From CAIXQW01 sp046049675 (GTDB taxonomy: Bacteria; Bacteroidota; Bacteroidia; Chitinophagales; Chitinophagaceae), in assembly GCA_046049675.1 (NCBI GenBank), contig JBJORA010000112.1, positions 1 to 34,471 of the forward strand: a DNA stretch of 34,471 nucleotides, given 5' to 3'. Position 1 is the stretch's first letter. Each line of letters opens with the position of its first letter. Positions 17,245-24,317 of this stretch are shown piece after piece. The translations under genes and the position numbers were made by a program. A model generated the notes under the pieces. It ran no database searches. It was not told the DNA's origin and saw only the letters and a list, made by a program, of their open reading frames with translations.

Positions 17245-18981
17245 ATGTTACGGCAATTCTTCATAGCGCTTGGCTTGATTGCAACTTTTTGTGGAAGGGC
17301 AAATGCTCAGTCGGTTATTACTGCATTTGAGCAGGGTAGTTTGGTGGCGTCGGAAACGTCTTTATATAATCCTCGTACGTTTGCCGTTGACAAGAATAAT
17401 ACCAAGTATATACTGTGTTATTTCTTAGATACTTTGCGCGCAGGTAATATAGTGCTAACTGCAAAGCAAGCTTGGAACCCTAGTGTTGGCAATTGTATGG
17501 CAGTCGTTTGTGTTGATTCTGTAGGTAATGTATTGTGGGCCAGCAAAGTGGTAGAAGGAGACTCCCTCATTGCAGGGCCGAATAAAATTATTCTTTTGCA
17601 CAACAGGCTTTTCCTCACCTGTCCCAATTTCTACTCGAAAGTTTATTGTGGTTCAGATTCTTTTCAAAGCCACGGTCAAACAGATGGATTAATTGTTTGT
17701 CTTAGCACAGAAGGAACAATGCTAAATAAGATACAATTTGGCGGCACAAGCGGAGAATCTATTGAGGACTTGGAATTTGACGGCAGTACATTAGTTCTGG
17801 CGGCCTCCTATAATGTGGTTGTGCAAGGTGTTGGAGGAAACGCTAATTACATTGCTAAAATTGGAGTAGATACTTTGCACAGCAACAATACAGCAACTGC
17901 ACTTATTGGTTTGGATACGAATTTGATGTTACAATTTAGTATTGTCTATGATGATACTGTTGTCCCGAGAATCGCAGACGTTTGTATTACAGATGACTAT
18001 TACTATTGCCTAGTTGGAACTACTAGTCGTACAAATCAAAAAATCGGAGGCCTCATAATAAACTTTCCTTTGAGTGCCTATTCCTACTTCCCTTCTTTGT
18101 TACGTTTGGCAAAAGATGGCTCAACTGCTTCAAATTGGTATAGAAAAATGTACAATACTGCGGGAATGAACTCGCTAAGGACTCAGTGCTTAGTTGTACA
18201 GGATAACAAGGTATATTTGGCAGGCTATAGCTTTTGCAATACCCCAAACCAATTTGTATTCGATGGCAGTAATACAACATTTACTGGTTTAGGTGATGTT
18301 GATTTTTTTGTAACCTGCTACGATACCCTTGGCAATTTTAAGTGGGCAAAGGTGAGTAAGAGTTACGGCGGTGAAGATATCAGAAGTATGGCAGTAGATG
18401 ACAGTAACAACATAGTATTTGCTGGCGTATACAGTAATGCAGATTTGGTAATCAATAACGATACGCTAGAACCTCGTGGCGGCTACGATGGCTTTGCCTG
18501 GTGCTTAGATAGCAATGGCAATACAGTTTGGAATGGTGCCTGTGGTGGTTTTAATTTAGATATGATTAGCCAAATTGCAAACGTAAATAATAATCTTTAT
18601 GTACTCGGTGCAACAGGTAGCGTAGGTGGTTGTAATATGGGTATAGATAGCTTATTTCCACCTAGTATTAAAGGGTATAGTTTTGTTGCACTAATTGATA
18701 CTGCTATCGCACCTGTTGTTAACACTAGCATACAAAATATACAGGAGCCTGCACTGCAAATTTGGCCAAATCCAGTACAAAGCGTTTTACATTTTGCACA
18801 AGCTGGGCAAGCCAAACGATATCGCTTTAAAATAGTAAATACATTAGGCGCAGTAGCCCAGCAAGGAGAGCTGTGCACTAATGCAAGCATTGATGTATCT
18901 GCATTGCATAGCGGTACTTATTTATTAATATCAGAAGATGCCAATGGCATGGTTGGGCGTAAAATATTTATTAAAGAGTAA
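17245..18981 (+). CDS. Secreted T9SS protein with SBBP-like beta-propeller repeats
   Basis: A 578-residue protein with a signal peptide (MLRQFFIALGLIATFCGRAN, cleavage near ANAQ/S). The mature part has repeats of the form G-x-D-x-F-V-x-x-x-D-x-x-G-x-x-x-W, clearest as VDFFVTCYDTLGNFKWAK and YDGFAWCLDSNGNTVWNG. Each is followed by a GG-type loop and a strand such as NNIVFAGVY or NNLYVLGAT. This is the pattern of SBBP (seven-bladed beta-propeller) repeats. The C-terminal 75 residues or so form a T9SS type A sorting domain (LQIWPNPVQSVLHF, IVNTLGAVAQQG, GTYLLIS, ending RKIFIKE). The product is likely extracellular. It is transcribed away from the 9-repeat PKD gene and faces nadB across a 209-base gap. 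Confidence 0.87.
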   Translation: MLRQFFIALGLIATFCGRANAQSVITAFEQGSLVASETSLYNPRTFAVDKNNTKYILCYFLDTLRAGNIVLTAKQAWNPSVGNCMAVVCVDSVGNVLWASKVVEGDSLIAGPNKIILLHNRLFLTCPNFYSKVYCGSDSFQSHGQTDGLIVCLSTEGTMLNKIQFGGTSGESIEDLEFDGSTLVLAASYNVVVQGVGGNANYIAKIGVDTLHSNNTATALIGLDTNLMLQFSIVYDDTVVPRIADVCITDDYYYCLVGTTSRTNQKIGGLIINFPLSAYSYFPSLLRLAKDGSTASNWYRKMYNTAGMNSLRTQCLVVQDNKVYLAGYSFCNTPNQFVFDGSNTTFTGLGDVDFFVTCYDTLGNFKWAKVSKSYGGEDIRSMAVDDSNNIVFAGVYSNADLVINNDTLEPRGGYDGFAWCLDSNGNTVWNGACGGFNLDMISQIANVNNNLYVLGATGSVGGCNMGIDSLFPPSIKGYSFVALIDTAIAPVVNTSIQNIQEPALQIWPNPVQSVLHFAQAGQAKRYRFKIVNTLGAVAQQGELCTNASIDVSALHSGTYLLISEDANGMVGRKIFIKE

Positions 18982-19173
18982 ATACATAAAGTTAACTGGG
19001 TTTACCTTGGGCCGCATAGCGTTCCATTTGAGGCTTATGTCGTTCGTCTAACCTTTGATGGCAAACTTTTTCACGTTAGCCAAGATCGTCGTGCGCGTCA
19101 ATACCGTTACAGTGATTACGGTGGTATTAGGCATAGGCGCATGACATACTGTACTAATAGGTGGATAATTTAA
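18982..19173 (+). pseudogene. Possible gene remnant, 63-codon open frame without start
   Basis: Directly after the stop of the SBBP-like gene, and in the same frame, there are 63 open codons ending in TAA at 19171. The reading is basic and aromatic (for example VVRLTFDGKLFHVSQDRR, then RYSDYGGIRHRR). It uses cgt for arginine as the highly expressed genes of this window do. The only ATG is near its end. The upstream protein already ends in a normal sorting-domain terminus, so readthrough is unlikely to be meaningful. It may be a decayed gene fragment or chance; I know no homologue. The remaining bases of the gap to nadB show nothing else, and no terminator. Confidence 0.2.
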
Positions 19174-19190
19174 ACATAACAATAAATTTC

Positions 19191-20792
19191 CTACAGCACC
19201 ACATTCTGCAACACCGCACTCTTCTCCGGATAGTCGCTATTAAAATTTAAACCACGACTTTCTTTTCTAAACTGACTGCATTTTACGATAAGGTAACCAA
19301 TTGTAATCAAATTACGCAGCTCACATAGCTGTGGACTTAGTGTTGTGCTTTTGTAAAGCTCTTCTGTTTCGGCGTGTAAAATATCTATACGACGCATAGC
19401 GCGTGCAAGCCTGGTATTAGTGCGTACAATACCCACATAATCGCTCATTGCGCTCTGTAGTTCCTTGAGACTTTGCGTTATGAGAATCATTTCTTTTGGG
19501 TCTTGCGTGCCGTGTGCATCCCATTCAGGGAAATTATCGTTGTGTGCAATGCTATCGATACACTTGATAGTATCTTCAAAACAACGGTGCCCAAATACCA
19601 TGGCTTCTAATAAGCTATTACTTGCTAAACGATTAGCGCCATGTAAGCCAGTACTAGCAGCCTCGCCGGCTGCATATAAATTGATAATGCTAGTGCGACC
19701 CCATTCGTCTGTTTTAATGCCGCCACAACAATAGTGTGCTGCAGGTGCAACAGGTATAAATTGCTTTGCAGGATTAATATTAATGCTCATGCATTTTTCC
19801 AAAATATTCGGAAAATGCTCCGCAAATTTTTGTGCATCCATATGTGTACAATCGAGATAAACGTGTTCGTCACCGAGTACTTTCATTTCGTTATCGATGG
19901 CACGTGCTACGATATCGCGTGGGGCAAGACTTTTGCGTTCATCATAACGCGGCATAAAATCTTCACCCTTACTATTACGCAAAATGCCGCCATCGCCGCG
20001 TACAGCTTCCGTTATCAAGAAAGCTTGACCACTGCGTTTACTGGCTTCGTAAAGTGCAGTCGGATGAAATTGAATAAATTCCATATTCTCGATTCTACCC
20101 TTAGCACGATAAACCATGGCAATGCCATCGCCCGTAGCAATACGCGGATTAGTAGTAGTGCGATAGGCTTGACCAGCCCCACCTGTTGCCATAAGTGTTA
20201 CCTTACTGAGGATGCGTTCTATTTTATTGGTATCAAAATTGAGTACGTATACACCATAGCAGGTAATATCGTTTGTGCTTTTTGTAACAAGTATGCCTTG
20301 ATGATGCTGTGTAATAATATCAATCGCAAAGCAATGGTCAAGTACATTGATGTTTTTTTGTTGGTGCACAGCCGTGATAAGTGCACGTTCCATTTCTTTG
20401 CCAGTCACATCTTTGTGATGTAGAATCCTATTTTCGCTATGGCCACCTTCTTTACCAAGTTTGTATTCGCCAAGTTTATCTCTATCAAAATTGGCGCCCC
20501 ATTCAATTAGCTCGCGTAATCGTTCGGGGCCTTCTTTTACTACAATTTCTACGATGCTGCGATTGCATAGATAATCGCCGGCAATCATGGTGTCTTCTAT
20601 ATGCTTGTCGTAGCTATCTTTTTCATTATTCCATACAGCTGCTATACCACCTTGTGCGTACTTGGTATTGGTTTCGTCGTCTACTGTTTTTGTAAGTACT
20701 GTTATGCTAAGGTCGGGACGAGCTTGTGCTGTCTTTAAGGCATAAGTAAGGCCAGCAATGCCGCTACCAATAACGAGAATGTCGGTGTGCAT
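19191..20792 (-). CDS. nadB: L-aspartate oxidase
   Basis: NadB oxidises L-aspartate to iminoaspartate, the first step of de novo NAD synthesis, with FAD and O2 or fumarate as acceptor; it is cytoplasmic. The 533-residue protein has the N-terminal dinucleotide fold (ILVIGSGIAGLTYAL), TKYAQGGIAAV, the diagnostic HHKDVTGKEMERAL, EFIQFHPTALY, LITEAVRGDGG and PRDIVARAID. It also has AAHYCCGGIKTD and the FAD-binding AAGEAASTGLHGANRLASNS. These features separate it from succinate dehydrogenase flavoproteins. Its length is normal. The nadA and nadC partners are not in the window. A TATATTTG box ends 4 bases before the ATG, so the mRNA may be leaderless. Confidence 0.97.
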   Translation of the reverse strand: MHTDILVIGSGIAGLTYALKTAQARPDLSITVLTKTVDDETNTKYAQGGIAAVWNNEKDSYDKHIEDTMIAGDYLCNRSIVEIVVKEGPERLRELIEWGANFDRDKLGEYKLGKEGGHSENRILHHKDVTGKEMERALITAVHQQKNINVLDHCFAIDIITQHHQGILVTKSTNDITCYGVYVLNFDTNKIERILSKVTLMATGGAGQAYRTTTNPRIATGDGIAMVYRAKGRIENMEFIQFHPTALYEASKRSGQAFLITEAVRGDGGILRNSKGEDFMPRYDERKSLAPRDIVARAIDNEMKVLGDEHVYLDCTHMDAQKFAEHFPNILEKCMSININPAKQFIPVAPAAHYCCGGIKTDEWGRTSIINLYAAGEAASTGLHGANRLASNSLLEAMVFGHRCFEDTIKCIDSIAHNDNFPEWDAHGTQDPKEMILITQSLKELQSAMSDYVGIVRTNTRLARAMRRIDILHAETEELYKSTTLSPQLCELRNLITIGYLIVKCSQFRKESRGLNFNSDYPEKSAVLQNVVL

Positions 20793-20796
20793 AGGG

Positions 20797-20804
20797 CAAA
20801 TATA
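20797..20804 (-). promoter_or_regulatory. -7 box TATATTTG directly at the nadB start
   Basis: An exact TAnnTTTG match on the minus strand, only four bases from the nadB ATG. The expected start site falls at or within a few bases of the start codon, which would leave no room for a ribosome binding site. No clear -33 TTG is visible upstream. Confidence 0.5.
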
Positions 20805-20847
20805 GTTTATACTTGACTATGTGCACTTCTACCTTGTAGGAATGAAA

Positions 20848-20873
20848 AAAGCCGCTCTTTTCAGAACGGCTTT
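20848..20873 (-). terminator. Terminator of the di-haem peroxidase operon
   Basis: AAAGCCG (20848-20854) pairs with CGGCTTT (20867-20873). After one mismatch the stem continues with TCT/AGA around a TTTC loop. On the minus strand the 3' side runs into a U-tract (20845-20850). It begins 26 bases after the stop at 20899. Confidence 0.8.
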
Positions 20874-20898
20874 CCCAAAATTAAACCAAGATTTTTTG

Positions 20899-22023
20899 CT
20901 ATTTAGCCACTACAAATGGATCAGCAAACTTAGGATCGTTTACAAGATTTCTGTCTGTTAAACTACCTAAGAAAGCAACGATATCATCTATCTCACCAGA
21001 AGTAAGATTAAGTTGACGAGGTTCGCCACCATCTGACCATCCATTGGTAAGCTCTGAAGCGAGATTTGATGTGCGTTGTACATTACTGTTGTAATGGTTA
21101 ACCACATCGCGTAAAGTTGCAAAACGACCATCGTGCATATAAGGTGCAGTCAGCGTCACATTGCGTAAGCTTGGTACACGGAATTTACCAGCATCCGTAG
21201 GGTTGCCAGTTACATCCATAATACCTTTGTCTACAGCATTTACTTCTAAACCAATATTAGCAACTTTATGGTCGCCATGGCCGCGGAAGTTTGTACCAGC
21301 GTGGCAGTTAGCACAACCTGCTTTGTTGAAAAACAGGCTAGCACCGCGACGCTCGTTCGGCTGTAAAACATTGTTGACGTCAGCACCCCATGAATTAGCT
21401 AGATTAGCATCATCTGCAGGCGCACGGTAGCTACTCATACTACGAAGAAACTGTGCCATTGCTAGACCAATTCTTTCTTTAGTAATTTCTTCGCTACCAA
21501 ATGCTTTTGCAAACAATGGTTTGTAATAGCTAATGGTTGATAGCTTAGCTGGAAGCAAATCCATTTTTTCGATACCCATTTCTACTTCATGACGTACAGG
21601 TTGTAGAACCATTTGCTCTAAACTTTCTGTACGGCCATCCCAGAAATAGCTTAATTCGTTGCTAGCATTTACAAGAGACATAGTATTGCGGCTAGTATGT
21701 CCACCTTCGAAACCAACACTTTTCGCTACCGGATCTGCAAAGCCTGCGGCTTGAGAATGGCAGCTACCACAAGAAGTGCTGTTGTTAATGCTAAGCGCCT
21801 TATCGTAAAATAGAACGCGACCCAACTGGGCGCCATCGTTAGTGATTTCGTTGCCAGCAGGTGTATTATCTATCACCGTCGGAGGCATCTCCACACTATA
21901 ATTTGGTGCAGTACTTGGTAATTGCGGGGTGCTCATTGCATTACCTGTACTTTGTAGTTTTCCGCATTGAGCCAACATTACAGCACCAAGTGCAATGAGG
22001 CTAAGCGATTGAATTTTCTTCAT
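20899..22023 (-). CDS. Di-haem cytochrome c peroxidase, lipoprotein form (CcpA/MauG family)
   Basis: This family reduces hydrogen peroxide or, in MauG-like members, oxidises a partner protein, in the periplasm. The 374-residue product has two c-type haem sites, C85-GS-C88-H89 and C237-AN-C240-H241. It also has a conserved FWDGR segment (W128) between the haems and Y-M296-HDG, which can supply a methionine ligand. The N-terminus (MKKIQSLSLIALGAVMLAQC) has a lipobox ending at Cys20, so the enzyme is probably membrane-anchored. A Pro/Ser-rich linker of about 40 residues separates the anchor from the catalytic part. It is last in a three-gene operon after a barrel-like protein and a propeller-like lipoprotein. 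The electron donor or substrate cannot be read from sequence. Confidence 0.94.
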   Translation of the reverse strand: MKKIQSLSLIALGAVMLAQCGKLQSTGNAMSTPQLPSTAPNYSVEMPPTVIDNTPAGNEITNDGAQLGRVLFYDKALSINNSTSCGSCHSQAAGFADPVAKSVGFEGGHTSRNTMSLVNASNELSYFWDGRTESLEQMVLQPVRHEVEMGIEKMDLLPAKLSTISYYKPLFAKAFGSEEITKERIGLAMAQFLRSMSSYRAPADDANLANSWGADVNNVLQPNERRGASLFFNKAGCANCHAGTNFRGHGDHKVANIGLEVNAVDKGIMDVTGNPTDAGKFRVPSLRNVTLTAPYMHDGRFATLRDVVNHYNSNVQRTSNLASELTNGWSDGGEPRQLNLTSGEIDDIVAFLGSLTDRNLVNDPKFADPFVVAK

Positions 22024-22077
22024 AACTTGTTGTGGTTTTTAAAATTGGTTTCTTGGTTTAATAATATGTTGCTTTAG

Positions 22078-22728
22078 TTAAAAGGCGTAGTTAATGTAGA
22101 TGGCTAGTGGGTATTGCAACTGCACACCTTGGTTAAATTTTTTATTCTTAGCGTAGCTCTGATCAGGGTATGCGCTAAATTCTTTACCACTTGCAGTATT
22201 GTACATATTGTACAGCATATGGTATTCGGTAAACAAACTCATACGCTTGTTAAGGTTGTACTGAAAAAATACACCCAAACCAGCACCACCACCTTGGCTA
22301 TACTCGTACTCATTTAAGATATCAAAGCCGCTGTCTGTCAATAAATCTGTGCGATTGTATAAACCGCTAATGCTCGGACCTATACCAAACTTCCAATTGT
22401 TACCTACTGGTGTTAGCTTAAAGAAACTTATCAGACCAGTAAGGCGATAGTTGTACTCTACACTTCTGTCAGTATAGATGTCGCTTGCAAGTGTTTGATG
22501 ATTATTAGTGCCACCAAATCCAACACGCATCATCCAAGTTTTGCCTAACATGCGGTTGTAAGCAATGTTCGTCGCTAAACGCAAACTTGTACTATCCGGT
22601 TTGTTTTTGTTGATCGCTTGTATAAGTGGTGTAGTAAGATTTACTGAAATAGCATTGCTAAAATTTTGTGCAATTGCGCTACTGCTAAGAAGCAGCATTA
22701 ATATAACGATATGGTTTTTGAAATTCAT
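22078..22728 (-). CDS. Probable outer-membrane beta-barrel protein
   Basis: The start is placed at the ATG before NFKNHIVILMLLLSSSAIAQ, giving a 216-residue protein with a normal signal peptide. The longer frame, 12 codons upstream, would overlap the previous gene. The mature protein has many strand pairs typical of small barrels: SLRLATNIAYNRML, WMMRVGFGG, VEYNYRLTGLISFFKL, WKFGIGPSISGLYNR, GGGAGLGVFFQYNLNKRMSLFTEYHMLYNMY. It ends YPLAIYINYAF, a barrel-type aromatic end. No specific family was recognised. It sits 19 bases after the lipoprotein gene and 54 bases before the di-haem peroxidase gene, so the three are very likely co-transcribed. Confidence 0.8.
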   Translation of the reverse strand: MNFKNHIVILMLLLSSSAIAQNFSNAISVNLTTPLIQAINKNKPDSTSLRLATNIAYNRMLGKTWMMRVGFGGTNNHQTLASDIYTDRSVEYNYRLTGLISFFKLTPVGNNWKFGIGPSISGLYNRTDLLTDSGFDILNEYEYSQGGGAGLGVFFQYNLNKRMSLFTEYHMLYNMYNTASGKEFSAYPDQSYAKNKKFNQGVQLQYPLAIYINYAF

Positions 22729-22747
22729 GCTTAACAACTTTAGTATT

Positions 22748-24166
22748 TTAGAGATTAAGTACATTTAAGAGTGTAATGCTGCCGCCTGTAGTTTGATTAA
22801 ACACTTGCATGGCGCCGTATTTGTTGCCGTTTGCAGCTTCAAACACATCTACAGATTGGAAAAACGCAGTTGCTGCATTAATCCCCTTGGCGATAGTCGT
22901 TGACTTTATTTTCTGAGCCGTATTCGTAGCGTATAAAGACACATTGTTATTGCCTGGACAATGAATGAAGTTTGAGCCATTGCCTACACTTGAAATAATA
23001 GGCGCAAGCCCAGTGCTTTGTGAAATATTAGCGACGCTTGCAACTTCTTGTAGTTGCTTATTAAATACTTTGCCTGTAGATCCTTCCATCATGTATTCAC
23101 CATCAGGTGTAGCGGTAATACTTGCAAGTGAAGTCAGCGCTAAAGATGCGTTGCTCGCTGTTTGTGTAAAAACATTAGTAGTCGTATTATAGCTAAGAGA
23201 ATAGCAAGTGCTTTGAATAATATCTACCACATAAACACGCGATGCATCGTTAGAAACGGCTAGTGCGTATTGGGATCCCCAGTTAGGTAGCGGGAATTGG
23301 CTTACTAATGCACTACTATTCCTATCGTATACCTGCAACTCAGGATTACCACTAAGATTTTGACCGATGATGAATATTTTGCCCGCTTGCATTTTTCCTC
23401 CATATAGTGTGCTTAATAAATTTGCACTGAAGGTTTTTATTAAACTAAAATCGTTAGCGCTATAAATACGAACTATGTTATCGCTCAAACCTCCAGCTCC
23501 TTGATTGGGAATCTCAGTAGCTTCAACTTCACCTGCGGCATTTGTACCTCCGCGAATTGTATTTTTAATTACGGCTCCTCCAAAAAATGGATTAATTACA
23601 AAAGGCCATGTTATGGTGCTAGTACTGCCAGTATTAAGATCTACGTTGACAGATTGGGTGCCAAAATTATTTTCATTAAAGAAAACGGTGTTTAGCTCGG
23701 GCAAGGCTACTGCTAGTGTTGCTGATTGTGAGCTGAAAATACTGGCGCGCTGCTGCTCTAAAGCGTTTGAAGCCAATTTTCTGTTGGCTAGTACAGCTGC
23801 AACCTTAAAATAGATTTTACCGGTTGCATTGGCGTTTGCCGAATCTATCGTTGGCAAGAAGCTAGGTATTTCAAAAGTATTAATGTCTTTGTCGGCAATG
23901 GTTGCTAACAATCCAGCAGTATTGTTTGTAATATCAATGTCTGGCTTGCCAGAAAAGTATATTTCGTACTTCACAAAGTCTGAAGTAGCTACTTGATCCC
24001 AAGATAATACAGGGTCTCCAGCTAAGTTATTGACAACTTTAAGGGTTAAACTATCCTTATTGTACTTACTAAGGTCAGTTTTATTGCATGAGCCAATTGC
24101 TAGCATTAGTACTGCCAGTAAGCAAAACCGCGCCATTGTTAAACAGTTCTTCATATATGCGTGCAT
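22748..24166 (-). CDS. Lipoprotein with fibronectin-like and propeller-like regions
   Basis: A 472-residue lipoprotein; the lipobox LAIGSC places the lipid Cys at 27 (an internal start at Met5 or Met11 is possible and would shorten the signal). Residues about 38-130 look like a fibronectin III-type module (VLSWDQVATSDFVKYEIYFSG, KIYFKVAAV). The remainder has repeated short strands with a YncE/WD-like rhythm (for example IVRIYSANDFSLIKTF, LQVYDRNSSALVSQFPLP, ALAVSNDASRVYVVDI, SITATPDGEYMM). No catalytic motif is seen. It is the first gene of the operon with the barrel-like protein and the di-haem peroxidase. It may display or dock a partner on the membrane, but its function is unknown. Confidence 0.8.
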   Translation of the reverse strand: MHAYMKNCLTMARFCLLAVLMLAIGSCNKTDLSKYNKDSLTLKVVNNLAGDPVLSWDQVATSDFVKYEIYFSGKPDIDITNNTAGLLATIADKDINTFEIPSFLPTIDSANANATGKIYFKVAAVLANRKLASNALEQQRASIFSSQSATLAVALPELNTVFFNENNFGTQSVNVDLNTGSTSTITWPFVINPFFGGAVIKNTIRGGTNAAGEVEATEIPNQGAGGLSDNIVRIYSANDFSLIKTFSANLLSTLYGGKMQAGKIFIIGQNLSGNPELQVYDRNSSALVSQFPLPNWGSQYALAVSNDASRVYVVDIIQSTCYSLSYNTTTNVFTQTASNASLALTSLASITATPDGEYMMEGSTGKVFNKQLQEVASVANISQSTGLAPIISSVGNGSNFIHCPGNNNVSLYATNTAQKIKSTTIAKGINAATAFFQSVDVFEAANGNKYGAMQVFNQTTGGSITLLNVLNL

Positions 24167-24317
24167 AAAAATAACAAACTTTGTGTAAAAGACGTTAAAA
24201 TGATGACCGTTGTTTGCTCATTTGTCACATTTCTGTCAAAATTTTACAATTCCTATCCGAGTAGCTAGGCTTTATAGGTGTTTTGATGCTTGTAAATGCC
24301 GCTAACCCTTCGTACTA

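Noticed and set aside
18979..19173. Programmed readthrough of the SBBP-like gene stop codon
   Set aside because: The protein already ends with a normal T9SS terminus (KIFIKE) before the stop, and frame agreement has a one-in-three chance.
19734..20423. A 229-codon plus-strand frame opposite nadB
   Set aside because: It lies wholly antisense to a well-supported nadB gene and has no recognisable features, being the codon shadow of that gene.
20899..24166. MbnH/MbnP-type copper system (di-haem enzyme with MbnP partner)
   Set aside because: The partner proteins do not show features I associate with MbnP, and the enzyme looks like a general CcpA/MauG-family member. Kept only as a redox module.
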